Positions 1 through 11,870 of a stretch of DNA of 64,000 nt are shown piece by piece; the stretch's first letter is position 1; every line of letters begins with the position of its first letter. Position numbers and translations under genes: made by a program. The stretch spans positions 62,001 through 126,000 of the forward strand of contig JAMPIV010004462.1 in NCBI GenBank assembly GCA_024509875.1, in the 5' to 3' direction. The stretch comes from Oreohelix idahoensis (lineage: Eukaryota; Mollusca; Gastropoda; Stylommatophora; Oreohelicidae). Under the pieces are notes generated by a model. It was not told the DNA's origin and ran no database searches. It was given only the letters and a program-made list of their open reading frames with translations.

Positions 1-349
1 TTTATGATGTTATGATGAGATGCATTATTTTCATGCTTGTCTTCATTTAATAAATTTTACTCATTTATTAACGCGCTGTTCACGATCCATATTTACATAT
101 TTAGCTCTTTACTAGAATCTCTATGTATGATAAGAGAAAAGAGTGAGAGCAGGAGATGCTTAGACAGTAAAAGTGAGTTGAGGCTTGGAGAGAGAGATCA
201 CTTTTTGATAAATCTTCTTCCAGGTTGTCTCAAGTCCATCTCCTATTTACACCTTTCTGTGTATGTAAACTATAACTCTGTCAGTCCACTATCCCTTGTC
301 GATTTCACTACTATTGTCCAACTCGACAAATACTCTACACTTAACTCAA
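1..349. other. Unassigned AT-rich sequence
   Basis: I see no recognisable gene, repeat or RNA here. Open frames are short and show no family motif. It lies just beyond the broken 3' end of the Tc1-like transposase fragment. Confidence 0.4.
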
Positions 350-997
350 CCACGACAGTCACAGCATTAACATTTCCACGGAAGACGTGAAGAGGCAAGC
401 GATGGTGAAAACTGAATCCTCCCCAAATGTGAATACTGCCACCTCCAAATCGGTTGTGCTGACGAACACAGCAATCTGCAAAGCGCTTTCCACACCGTCG
501 CCAAATCCGCATACTCCATCAGTAAAGGATATGTTGAATCTGCTCTCGTCTGTGAATAGGACAGCATTCCATTGCAGTCTAGTCCATCTGACATGCTGCT
601 CTGCCCATTGCAGGCGCTGCTGACGATGTCTGTGAGTCAAGTTTGGCCCAACATAAGGTCGTCTTGCAGTAAGGCCTGTATCTCTGAGTCGTCGTATGAC
701 TGTTATTCGAGAGACTTGCCCCCGTCTACCCACTATTGCTCTTGCTGTTTGACTTGCCGGAAGAGAACGATTCCTTAGGTGACTCAGCACAATATGAAGA
801 TCTTGCGCAGGGGTAGTAACTCGTGGTTGGCCACTCCGAAGTCTATCCCGGGCACTGCCAGTGGTTCCGTAACGTTCATTAAGACGTACAATAGTGCTGT
901 GGTGGCAATTCATCCTTCTGGCAATGGCCCGCGAGCTCATTCTTGTCTGCAATATACCAATGGCTCGTTGGCGGTCGTTTTCAGATAGTCGTGGCAT
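350..997 (-). pseudogene. Tc1-like transposase, 3'-truncated and frameshifted
   Basis: A transposase of the Tc1 branch of Tc1/mariner, which cuts and pastes DNA at TA sites. The natural start is the ATG read leftwards from 997 (MPRLSENDRQRAIGIL). An N-terminal helix-turn-helix pair follows (ARRMNCHHSTIVRLNERYG), then a basic hinge (RSGQPRVTTPA), a second HTH, and the first catalytic block FTDESRFN. Near 530 the frame shifts: the continuation (RIWRRCGKRFADCC, then an IHIWGGF block) is in another frame. Family similarity stops near 350 after NVNAV, before the second catalytic D and the final E. The element is dead. No terminal inverted repeat could be assigned. Upstream codons (998-1228) stay open in the same frame but look like transposon 5' UTR. 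Confidence 0.85.
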
Positions 998-1228
998 TTC
1001 AAGCACATGTACTGGGTGTTTTGTCTCAACGGCCTTTTTATACCGAGTATACTGCCACAACGCGTACACATTTTCAGGGTCATAGCTGTTGGGAATCGTG
1101 TTGCACGTGTAACTTTCATTGTTTTCATGTAGTCTGTACACAAACCCGTGGGTTGAATCATGCACTTTCCATTCCAGCAGCCATTCGCTCTCTACCTCAT
1201 GACAAACACGGGGAAAATCCATTCCCAC

Positions 1229-2410
1229 ACTTTTTTTTTCCAGCTTCTCGGCATCAGTATATATAATAGTGGTGCGTTTTTAATGTGCTTCAGTATATAA
1301 CTATACACTTGCATTTATTAACTTGACACATAAATAAGAAAATGTATTTATGAAAAACACTGAAACTTTAAGGGTTAGAAATATGGAGGCCATGGACACA
1401 AGAGAGTTAATCCAAATACTATCGTGTCTGGAAAATAGCAGACATATCCTCGACCTCGCGTAAGTAAAGTACAAAATATGGATTTCAGATGACGTACGCA
1501 GGGTGTGGCTCACGTTCACTTTATATTATGTCACCGTGTTACAGTAAAACATTTGATTTGCCCGGATCATTCATTTTTCTTTCTTTTTCCCCCTACATAT
1601 ACATTTTTTTGCTTCTTTGTTTGTTTGTTTTGTTTTTTGGGGTTTTTTTTTTCTCTCCACACAATTTACCTACAACGCTTATTTCCTGCGTTTCAGCTTT
1701 CGTCGCATATTTTTGTGTGTGTGGTGACACAAGGCTTTTGCATTTACTGTTTTGACATTTTCATTTTACTCATGTCTGACACAAGTTCTTATATCATGAG
1801 ATAAGTAGTATTAAATGAAGGAAGCGAAAATTGATTCCAGAGTTTCAACATCATTTTGACACTAATACGCTGATACCAGATGCTACAAAGTTATCGCATG
1901 ACACAAGGGCAAGAACTGCCTGTTGCATCTCTACACGCAAAAAAAAGATGTCCTTACAATACTATGAAAATCCAAGCGGAGCATTACAACAGCAGGAAAT
2001 CTGAGTGTCAGAAGGCTCACCCGTCAGATATGTGTTTAAACTCTTTGACCTCTTTGACAGGGTGAAGGGAGAATGGTCAAATGAAAAAGTCATGGCAACA
2101 AGAGCCTCAAAGATGTGAAGTAGGCGGCCCAACAAAAATCAATGGAGAAAAATAATTACAGTCTTATGCTCCCTGGGAACAGAAATAAATGACAAAGTTG
2201 TCGCTACAACACACGCAAGAGACAGTGGATAAATGAACCAAGTGAAAGAGGTATGGAAAGGGAGAGGAGTGGCAGGAAATACACATGTCATATCGCGCGC
2301 ATTTGAAGTCTGGAATAACTGATATTAAAGCATGTATGATTTTCAGAACAGAAGAGTCAAAATTATATTTATAAAATAATGCAGTGGTTCCCATTTAGTT
2401 GATACCTCTG
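1229..2410. other. Unassigned; T-rich and low-complexity patches
   Basis: No gene family is recognisable. A T-rich stretch (about 1,580-1,680) creates long but meaningless hydrophobic frames. Nothing else is supported. Confidence 0.35.
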
Positions 2411-2414
2411 TTGC

Positions 2415-2432
2415 GGGGGGGGGGGGGGGGGG
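2415..2432. repeat. Poly-G tract, (G)18
   Basis: An uninterrupted run of 18 G on the plus strand, about 90 bp before a LINE 3' fragment. It is a simple homopolymer and prone to length variation or assembly error. Confidence 0.95.
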
Positions 2433-2524
2433 AAGTTTTTCATTCTAATAAGAAAAAGCGGTTAGAGCTGTAAGGGAGCCGGTAAATTATGAATGGGTGA
2501 TAGGGAAATGGGTGAATGCAGCAT

Positions 2525-2775
2525 GAAAGGAAGATGCTGACGGCGGATAGGACATAGATTGAGGAAACCTGCTGACAGCATTTTGTTCAGGAATCCTCAG
2601 GGAAAGAGTGGCAGAAGTAGACCAAAAACCGCATGGAGAAGAGATTTGGAGACAGATGTCAAAATGATGAGGAAAACTTGGAAACAACTTGAGCTGATGG
2701 CACGGGACAGGAAGACTTGGCATGTGTTTGTTGAAGGCCTGTGCTCGTTGAGGGGCTAAAGGGCATTGATGATGA
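2525..2775 (+). pseudogene. 3' end of an RTE-like non-LTR retrotransposon (copy X1)
   Basis: C-terminal tail of a LINE endonuclease/RT polyprotein. The readable block runs IGHRLRKPADSI, then RNPQGKSGRSRPKTAWRRDLE, MMRKTWKQLELMARDRKTW, and VEGLCSLRG before a stop near 2,757. The same tail occurs at 10.6 kb. The GHTLRKPVDSITRQ part is present in the RT copy at 26.7 kb, so the three are one family. Upstream of about 2,525 the frame is lost (a TGA lies just before RRIGH), as expected for a heavily 5'-truncated insertion. The short GATGATGAA-like 3' UTR after the stop resembles that of the 10.6-kb copy. The RTE assignment is by overall resemblance and is less certain than the LINE call. Confidence 0.75.
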
Positions 2776-4120
2776 AAGGGTGGCGCACATTGATCGACTT
2801 TTTTTATAAAGAAATAAAAGTAAGCAACTTAATATGGTATATCTCACAAACATGTTTGACAACATTCTAATGATAAATTTATTGGTGCATTGGTGCATGG
2901 GACATAACCAGTTAATTATTTTTTAATGGTGAGATTCATCTTAAGATGAAGGTTTTCAATAACACGACGTACATTTTTTTGCAAAAAAGTGAAGATTGTG
3001 TCAAAAGTGGCAATATACGAGTATGATAACTATGCGGTGTTATTCATCGCATAGCTTTGGCTAGTCATTTCTGATCAATGTACACTTGTTAACGTTTGAG
3101 TTATTTTTTCAGAGCAGTGTGTAAATAGACAATATCCCACTTGGAGTACGGTAAACACTGAATAAACGGTTCTCACGCCTACCTCAGCGGTCACTGATAC
3201 AAGGATACAATCAAAGATTGATAAAACCAGACATTACAATGGAAATACTGGTCTACGCCGCAGACAGGAATGTATCACAAGCTTACACGCAGTTTATTCT
3301 TTCATGGAAGCACAATTTGCCATCCTATGGTTCATCTAAATGTCATAACTCTTATCGGATTGGCCCACACGCCATATGCTACAAGGAGCGGTCCTATAGG
3401 AGTATTAAGCATAGGTTAGAGAATTCTCAATTGCTTTGACACGGAACTATTGGACGACGAACGATAATGACCGTAAACAGGATAGTCGATATAAAATAGC
3501 CTATTTATTTTGAAATGCCTTTATTTTAAAATATATATATCTTCAGATAAAATAGACCAAGGTTGTTTTCAAAATTGCGTTTACTGAGAAACCCCATTTG
3601 TATATTTTTATAGGGCATATATTAATATAGTTTATACAGCAGGTGATTCATTACAATCTGTCATAAAGGAACAAGTCACTGATTGAGAAGACTAATCTTG
3701 GAGAACAGTGAATTATTTCTAACACACAGGCATTTAACCTCTACTGGACATTATTGTTACTGTTCATTAATTAATGAAGTGGCTATATACTGGTTACATG
3801 GTTTTATATTTTATTATGCCAATGTGTTATAACGTTGATGAATACCATGTCGTTCAAGAAATAAAGGAGGCAGAGGAAAGTTTGATAATGTGTTTAGGAT
3901 TAACTTTTTTAGCAGCATATAAGTCTCAGGAGACATGGTAAAATATAATCGAAATAAAATAATGTAAGTGAGATGCATGAACAGTAAACTTTTGCAGGAA
4001 AAATAGGAAGAACAGGCAAACTTTTAAAAGATATACACATTTATGTTGTTGCATACTGAGGGGACATTCAAAAAGCTGCTAATGATTACAAATTAGCAAT
4101 ACTGTAGTGAAGTCAGTACG
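2776..4120. other. Unassigned AT-rich sequence
   Basis: I see no coding or repeat structure beyond short AT-rich runs. Frames are under 80 codons and show no motif. Confidence 0.35.
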
Positions 4121-4129
4121 CCATTGATG

Positions 4130-4262
4130 AGTAAAGTATTACAATTTAATTTACTTTAAAAGTATTACATTTTTAAACTGAATTGAATTAAATTCAACAT
4201 TAATTTAAACTTAAATTAAATTCAAAATTGAATTAACATAAATTTAAAAAGATCAAATGATT
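4130..4262. repeat. Low-complexity AAATTAAATTC-type patch
   Basis: Local sequence built from permutations of ATTTAAA, AATTGAATT and AAATTCAA. It contains short self-complementary words. No regular period was found. Confidence 0.5.
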
Positions 4263-4557
4263 ACAATGGGGAAGTAGAGAAAGCTGTTACTGGTTACCTA
4301 TTTTACTATTTGCACTACTGTAGTGACGTTAGTAGGCTACTGTCAAGTGACTGCACATGGTCACTGAAAAAAAAATTGTCAGTGTGAAGTATTTAGATGT
4401 CCTGTTTCTACTTTGTTGAATGAAAATCAGAATAATTTTAACAATGATTCATCAAATATATCACCAAAATATCTAGAGAGAAATTCAGCTAAAGGAATAA
4501 GTGTAACATAATGTGTAAATTAAGTAGCTTAGTGTTATGGCATTAACAATGCACTAC

Positions 4558-5595
<1,038 letters not shown>

Positions 5596-5602
5596 TCCTA
5601 AT

Positions 5603-5990
5603 CGTCATGTTAAACACGAATTATTATAGAAAAGTCGGGCGACAGTATTCTAGTTCTGTCCCTCTTCATAACCGTCATGTCAAATATGATGAATTAACAC
5701 AGAATTGTCGGACACCAGTATTATAGAATTTATGCTGACATTATTATAGTACTTTATCTCTGGTCGAATCGTCATGTAAATTATGATGAACTATTATAGA
5801 TTGTCTGTCAACATTATTATTATTATTATTATTACATCTCTCTTGTCTAATCGTTGGGTCGAATACGATGAATTAATATGGAAATTAATATAGAATACCT
5901 TTAAAATTCTTCTCGTCTAAACGTCGGGTCGAATACGATGAATTAATATAGAAATTAATATAGAATACATTTAAAATTAATATGAACACT
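5603..5990. repeat. Degenerate 70-97-bp tandem repeat, five units
   Basis: The anchor word CGTCATGT / CGTYGGGT followed by an AATATGATGAATTA-like core recurs at 5,603, 5,673, 5,770, 5,852 and 5,922 (spacings 70, 97, 82, 70). The last two units are the most alike and share GGGTCGAATACGATGAATTA. A short (ATT)n run near 5,814-5,834 sits inside the third unit. The array shows no coding capacity. Confidence 0.7.
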
Positions 5991-7062
5991 TTGTACAGTT
6001 TCATCCCGTGGGATAATAAAATACACCAGATCACTTTGCAGCCATGTGGCTAGCTGTGATCGTAACGAAAAATAATGAATACAGCAAAACAAAGGTTGTA
6101 CCTGTTCCTGCGTCGATTTTACAAGGTACTTCACATTTTAACACAATACTATTTTACTAACGAGGTTTTACGTACCTACTCAGAGGCTGACTCTAATCAG
6201 CAATTTAGCCGCGTGGATTTACAGTGCTTTAACGCGTGAATTTGCGATCTAACAGGTCTAGACTTAGGTCTGGCCCCGCTCAGCTTTCCGGATGCAAGTA
6301 ATTTCGCGTCGGTTGGCGCTGCTTTTAGCGCGTTATTTCCGCTGGGTCATGTGACATGGAGAGTGGATCATGTGATTTGGCATCGGATAAACGCTCCAAT
6401 AGATAATGTTAAAAGTCACGTGAGGGGTGTCCTAGAGTGGGTTTAGACTGGTTTTAGCTAAGTCTAAAACAGTTCGCTCTAATTCATTGGCCGAGCCAAT
6501 AGGCGGGTTTTAACCGGTTTCGGGCTATTAGGGTTAGATTTAGAAGGACGTAGTTAATCTAAAAATAGTACCTGGCGCTAGAGGGATATGGAAAACGAGA
6601 GGAGAATTTGCCGCGTATTTCTACCGGCTACGGTCATGCATTGAAGATGAATTTAAAAAATGGTGTCTCATAAATTAACTGAAGAGAAGACTGAGCCAGC
6701 CAGTCGTCACAACATATATATATATAAACATTATAATGTCAGTCGTGTTCATGACGATGATAACGACATGATAGGAAACTCCATATTGAGCGATACAACA
6801 GGAGACCATCTGATCATCAGAAAGGTCCCCCCATCGGACAAGTGTTTGGCTCTTTATCTTCTTTACATTCTGAGGGGGGCACTTGGGTCATGATTCTCAA
6901 GTGTCAGCCTCCTGTTATCTTTTGCCGCCTGCGCTGGGAATGGAACCCACTTCACCTTGGTTGCGACTTTCAACTTCAATCCTGGTTTTATCCATGCTTC
7001 CAGCTTGAGGCAATTGTGTAAATAACCAATAATCTGTAAATAGGTTATTCTCCTGAATAACG
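5991..7062. other. Unassigned; one GC-richer patch
   Basis: Nothing here is assignable. The 6,180-6,560 patch is richer in GC than its surroundings and includes a CCAATAGG word. It could be an old LTR or promoter fragment, but no boundary or partner copy was found. Confidence 0.3.
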
Positions 7063-7456
7063 TCAGCGGTTGCTCCACAGCCAACTCGAGGCCCTTTCTG
7101 CCGTTTCACCGAGCCTGTTAAGTGACCTCGTTTTTTTACTGTTCTTTCATACCCAATAGTTTCAGTAGATCACACACTGAGGCAGCCACTAGACGTCTTG
7201 CACCTACTTCAACCGTTATGACTTTTGCTGTGAACCCGCCATAACTCAAGCCCATGACCAAATCATTATACTTGGCCCATTTGAACGAGTGTTGCTCGTC
7301 TAGTCTGGATTCAAATGGCACGGTCAACTCAATCATTATAATCTGGTGCGACGATTTGGAGAATAGTACTATATCTGGTACTATAGGAGATCTCGATCTC
7401 CTAAAGATCTCCGGATATGTCCCTTGCCCAGGTAGATCTACTGATAGATCTATCAT
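7063..7456 (-). pseudogene. PD-(D/E)xK-like C-terminal fragment of a probable non-LTR element
   Basis: The frame reads PDIVLFSK, then IIMIELTVPFESR, KYNDLVMGL, VITVEVGARRLVAASV and LLKLLG. The spacing P-D ... I-E-L-T-V-P resembles a PD-(D/E)xK nuclease core. I recall ELTVP-containing tails of this kind as common in invertebrate and fish retrotransposon-derived proteins, possibly the restriction-like endonuclease end of an R2/R4-type LINE. After the stop near 7,136, the next frame continues with LGETAERASSWLWSNR and a stop at 7,063-7,065, so one frameshift in an A-run splits the tail. The upstream part is missing. The family name is uncertain; decay is clear. Confidence 0.5.
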
Positions 7457-7480
7457 TTAGGTAGAACAGGTAGATATGTC

Positions 7481-7708
7481 ATGTATACACTGACACGCAC
7501 ATTAGCACAAATAATCTAGCATGTATACATTGACACAAATACTAACACACTTAATCTATCATGTACATTGATACAAACACTAGCACACATAATCTACAAT
7601 GTACATTGATACAAACATTAGCACACATTATCTATAATGTACATTGATACAAACATTAGCACACATTATCTATCATGTACATTTATACAAACATTAGCAC
7701 ACATTAAG
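7481..7708. repeat. 38-40-bp tandem repeat, about six units
   Basis: Units start with ATGTAYACTG or ATGTACATTGATAC and end with TAGCACACATWATCTAYM. Starts are at 7,481, 7,521, 7,561, 7,599, 7,637 and 7,675. The first units are 40 bp and the later ones 38 bp, and similarity is highest among the last four. The order suggests array growth from the right-hand side. No gene overlaps it. Confidence 0.9.
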
Positions 7709-9300
7709 ACGTGTGCTCCACATGGTGCTCGAAGCTAATGGGTGATGATGACACAAGATACGTACAAGATCGTATTAAGAGATTTATATAATGTTAACAC
7801 ACAATAATATTGTTTTCATCCACATTATTTTCCTGTTATATGTTTATCTTTTTTATAGTAAGTTAAATGCATTAACCGTGAGCCTGCGAGTTCTTCGGTT
7901 TTTTTTTGTTTTTGTTTTTTTTTCTGTGACAAACCTTTCATTTTTCAAAGAATAAGAATAATTAAATTCTTTGTGACAACACAGGGAAACAAGTGTATTT
8001 AAGCAAGAGCCCATTAACTGTGGTAAGCTGACTGACATCTAAAATTAGAACAACCGGCCTAGAAAGTGTAAAAAAAAAAAAGACGTAGTACATGCACAAA
8101 GCAGTAAACTGATAATGCCGTGTTGCCATCAACCAGCGATAGTAGCACTTTACAAAAGCACTTAAAACGTCGCTGTTTGGTACTGACCATGTCGATGGTC
8201 AAAAGTTGTAGCACCCGACAAACAATTTTGAAACATTGAATGTCAGTTCTCTTTACTGTTTATGTTCAACATTCCATGAATCTCTAAAACCGGGAAATCC
8301 GGTACTGAATAGGATGTTGACAATCCTAGGATGACAAGACATCAACAACAATCTTTTGCAAATGGGTGTAGACCTGTAAAAGTTTTAGAATCACTAATGA
8401 GATGTGACATGGTCTGGGAGTCAGAGGGGTAATAATCTAGTATTCCAGTAACATAACAAAAGCTGCGAAAAAATTGAAGAAGCTAATAGAAAGATTAAGC
8501 TATAGATGTAGGGAGAGATCTATATAACACCAGGTCCAAAGAGGAGAATACGTAGCTTCTACAAGCACAAAACAGCACCATCAAATGCACACAAGGAAAC
8601 AGACTTAACGGAATATAAAAAAAAAACAGCTGGCCAATGTCTTGCTACATATATCACCAATTGCTACGATTCATCGATCTTTTTTCTCCTGCACACATGG
8701 CAATTTTCAATGGACTGAAGGTGGGATAATTCGCCTTGCTGAATTAAAGCATTGTCTATTACATTTAAAATACAAATTCACGATGTCAGGATTGACAACA
8801 GAACAAGTATGTCTGACCTCACAAGCATGTTTTTTATTTATTTATTTTGTATGAGCTCCTCGCATTTTCGAACATGTATTGTGTTCGAAAACTAAGCGTG
8901 TCAGTGTTAAATTATGGAAATAAATATCCAGAGCAACAAACAGTGGGACTGCTATTTGTTTACAACTTCTCAGATATCCCCAGATGTTTTTCAATTAAAT
9001 AAAATTGAGATCACATTCAGTGATTACTGCTTACCAGTTGTGCGATTAACACACATGAAAAACTCTTTCTTCTGCTCAGGAGATCTTCTTGTGTTGCTTC
9101 CTTTGCTTTGTGAATAGGGAGAGGAAATTGGCTTGTGGTTTGGCTAGCGTTTATTTTAATCAGATAATAAAGTCCCCAAGTTTACTTAGACGACCGACAT
9201 AATTTGAAGGACACACAGCTTTATTTAAGTGACGCACGCGACACCAGGCGGCGAATTCTGACAAAACTAAATCGATATTTAGTGTTGTAGGCAACTAGTG
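7709..9300. other. Unassigned
   Basis: No element or gene is recognisable. Two T-rich runs (about 7,900-7,925) and several A-runs are present. Confidence 0.35.
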
Positions 9301-9309
9301 GCTTGCACT

Positions 9310-9390
9310 TATAAATACACCCTTCTCGAATTTCCAAATGTTAATGCGATTCCCATATTTTCAGTCGTGACTTTCGCCAAGATATAAAGG
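9310..9390 (+). promoter_or_regulatory. Possible core promoter: TATA-like words and an initiator-like word
   Basis: TATAAATA at 9,310-9,317 and TATAAAGG at 9,383-9,390 lie 570-650 bp upstream of the putative first coding exon. A TCAGTC initiator-like word lies at 9,361-9,366. The spacing from the first TATA to the initiator word is longer than usual (about 50 bp). This is suggestive only, because AT-rich sequence yields such words by chance. Confidence 0.2.
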
Positions 9391-9959
9391 CAAAATAAAA
9401 CCTCCTGGCAAAGATCGACCAAGGTGTTGTTCCTGTTGTCGACTGCGTGCGCACAGCAGGGTTTTGTGCTCTCAAGTGTAATTTTCTCGTGCAGTTTGTC
9501 GAGTAGTTTCAGTTAAACCAACTGCAATAATTTCAAAGTACTTATACAGACTAATTGACTCACACCTTTAAAATAACGTTTCACATCGCAGGCAAGAAAA
9601 CATTCACAGAACCACAAACATATGTTCTGACTCATCTTTGTGCGAGCTAGTTCAGTTGTTCGAAATCTATATTTATGCAGTTTTTTTTATAACTGTTTGT
9701 TTGATATTAAAAGTAGATAGGTTTAGTAAAATATTAGACACAAGAAGTGGAAATGTTTTGACTCAAAGGAATATTATCTAAGGTTGTTTTTACTTGCTCA
9801 CAGCTGTAAGAGAAAAGCTTCTCGTACCTACAGATAACATTTTCAGAGCTCAAAATTACATGATAATCCAATGACTGAAGTGGAAAAACAGATTAAATAT
9901 TTTAATACTAAAAGATGCAAACATAAATAAATAAAAACAGACAAACGAAGAAAGTCAAA

Positions 9960-10073
9960 ATGTATCAGGCTGGAATACAGGTAGCTTTTATCAACCGCTG
10001 GAACAGAAAACGGAGGTCAAGATTAGAGCGAGCCGGTAGCAGTGGAATGAGTACTCCTGTTTCAACATCTCAG
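9960..10073 (+). CDS. Putative first coding exon of an unidentified host gene
   Basis: An ATG in good invertebrate context (TCAAAATG) opens 38 codons, beginning MYQAGIQVAFINRWNRKRR and ending with STPVSTSQ. The exon ends exactly at CAG|GTAAGA, a near-perfect 5' splice donor (GT at 10,074-10,075). An in-frame TAA lies at 9,924-9,926, so this ATG would be the true start. The peptide has a basic cluster (WNRKRRSRLER) followed by a Ser/Thr-rich segment, which suits a cytosolic, possibly membrane-proximal or phosphorylated N-terminus. I do not recognise the protein. No downstream exon was found, and the transposon-filled remainder could be one long intron. An open frame of this size with a donor could also arise by chance. 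Confidence 0.35.
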
Positions 10074-10075
10074 GT

Positions 10076-10439
10076 AAGATAATTGTTTAACTTTTTTGGA
10101 ATTAATGTAAGTGGTTAGTAATCCTCTACACCTCACGGTAGAAGGGGAACGACTAAGTAAGTAAGTAAGGTTAGTAATCCACATGGACTAAAGGATATAA
10201 TTAATAACCCCTGTTGGTAGTTCGAAACATGTATGGCTATTTGCCTTCTTGCCCACCTGTTTGTGTCTGCCTACAACAACTGTAGCTAGCGTCTTTGTAT
10301 GGTGTAAATGTAATTACCAACCATTCTCTCAATCTATTTTCAAACCATCATGTATAAGGCTGAAAAAAAATTTCATTACACTGAGTACAGTCATAAATTC
10401 CAGATAAAAAAATATTTCATATGTTTACTATTTAACAAC
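10076..10439. other. Unassigned; possible first-intron sequence
   Basis: It contains a short TAAG-type run (10,155-10,170) and AT-rich sequence. No coding similarity is evident. Confidence 0.3.
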
Positions 10440-10449
10440 ACTTTTGATG

Positions 10450-10565
10450 TTGTCACTGGATTGCCTTCCCTCCTCGTCAATGATGGTCCAACAATGGCCA
10501 AAATTTAGAGTATACAAATGAGAATCTTCAAAGTCTTCTACCTTTACTCAAGATTACTCTTGGTA
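10450..10565 (+). repeat. Dispersed repeat shared in inverted orientation with 63,285-63,400
   Basis: Words including TGGCCAAAATTTAGAGTAT, CTTTACTCAAGATTACTCTTGG and CCTCCCTCCTCG match, in reverse complement, the region at 63,285-63,400 with scattered substitutions. At 63 kb it adjoins a decayed LINE RT, and here it adjoins a LINE 3' end, so it is probably LINE-linked sequence. Confidence 0.55.
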
Positions 10566-10586
10566 GAGTTGTAAATAGAAGGATCA

Positions 10587-10790
10587 TCATAACCCTCCAC
10601 TCCCAAAGGAACATAGGCCTTCAACAAACACATGCCAAGTCCTCCTGTCACGTGGCATCATCTCAAGTTCTTCCCACGTTCTCCTCATCATTTTCACTTC
10701 TGTTTCCAGCTCTCTTCTCCATGTGCTTCTTGGTCTACCTCTGCCTCTCTTTCCCTGGGGGTTCCAGAACAAGGACTGCTGTCATCGTTG
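10587..10790 (-). pseudogene. 3' end of the same RTE-like LINE (copy X2)
   Basis: Reading leftwards, the frame gives WNPQGKRGRGRPRSTWRRELE, then MMRRTWEELEMMPRDRRTW and VEGLCSFGSGGL before a stop. It is the same C-terminal tail as the copy at 2.5 kb. Upstream (above 10,772) the frame is broken and the LRKP-type block is only faintly visible. A GATGATCC-type 3' UTR follows. No RT is left, so this is a dead 5'-truncated copy. Confidence 0.75.
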
Positions 10791-10849
10791 GGTTCGCCAG
10801 AGCATTATCTGTGCTTCAGGCAAGGTTTAGATGAGCAGTGATTCGGTTT

Positions 10850-11865
10850 TAGTGGAGTAAAAGAGTGTGGAAAAATGGTTTAGGAAAAAAGAATAGATTG
10901 GGATACAAACTGTTTGTCTTAGTTGAAGGGAGATAAAATGTTGCATAGAGATACTTTTGTAAAAAGGGAGGAAACTCTGTAAATCACGGTTGGTGAAAAC
11001 AAGGCTGAATTAGACTTAAACAGGTTTGGTGAGTCCACAGCTATGGTTAAGAAAATTAGCATAGGAAGATTTTTATAGTAAGCCTTAAAGAAGAGAGTAG
11101 AAGATTAAGGTAAATTATCAAAGGGAGACAACGGAGAATTAATCCCTTGTAGGTTTTAGTGAGCTGAGAAGGAAAAAACGCACGAGAAAGACTGAGGAGA
11201 GTTTAAAATAACAGAAGACAGTTCACTGAAGTTCGCCTACGTGGTAAATAAGCGTGAGCATGTTTTTCAGTGAGTGGAAATAAGGCGGACCAATCGTTTT
11301 AACTGGAAAACAAGGGAGAGATCAGCTGAGAATGCTTAGAAGAGAGAACAAGTTACGGCGCGCTGTTGAGCGGTCGTGTTTTGGCAGTCCAGGTTTGAGG
11401 AACCGACGTGGCAAGATTGTGTTTCTGCCGGGTTCTCAAGTGTAAACTCTGTGGATGACAGAAGTTTTTCCTAAATAGGTTTATAGATCTAGATTGAATA
11501 GCGGTAGCATTTCAGGAGATTAGAAAGAACTGTGATTAAAGTATAAGTCTAGCATTTAGGAGTGATAGTAGGGATTGTGATTATTGTGAGGATTCTATGT
11601 GATCACAGTAAGTGTGCTCTTACCTCATTTTTTTGTAGAAGAAATGTTTCAGAAATCCAGATGAAATACTACAGGGGTAATGAAGCTTACAATTAAGCAA
11701 GCTCAGAATCAGAAGAAATGCTGATGAGAGTACAAGATTAACTACAAAGTGGATAACTTTTTGACTAAGTAAGAGTCTAAGAGGAGACATAGAAGAACAT
11801 TAATCTGATAGCCACATTGGGCTTCTGCACAAATGAATTATGAGACATCGTCAATGATAAGTATG
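10850..11865. other. Unassigned sequence left of element A
   Basis: No gene is recognisable. Together with 22,298 onward it is the pre-insertion locus that element A split. Joining the two sides at ACGAG gives continuous flanking DNA. It could include the upstream part of an LTR belonging to element E, but I could not show this. Confidence 0.35.
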
Positions 11866-11870
11866 ACGAG
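11866..11870. other. Target-site duplication of element A, left copy (ACGAG)
   Basis: The five bases ACGAG directly abut TGTGG at 11,871 and recur immediately after the terminal CA at 22,291-22,292. A 5-bp duplication is typical of Gypsy integration. Confidence 0.9.

Noticed and set aside
943..1266. 107-codon plus-strand frame
   Set aside because: Antisense shadow of the Tc1 transposase and its upstream frame.
6180..6560. Another LTR or CpG-like promoter
   Set aside because: Only a GC-richer patch with a CCAAT word; no boundaries or second copy.
7481..7708. Possible CRISPR array
   Set aside because: Units are contiguous tandem copies without unique spacers, in a metazoan-type sequence.
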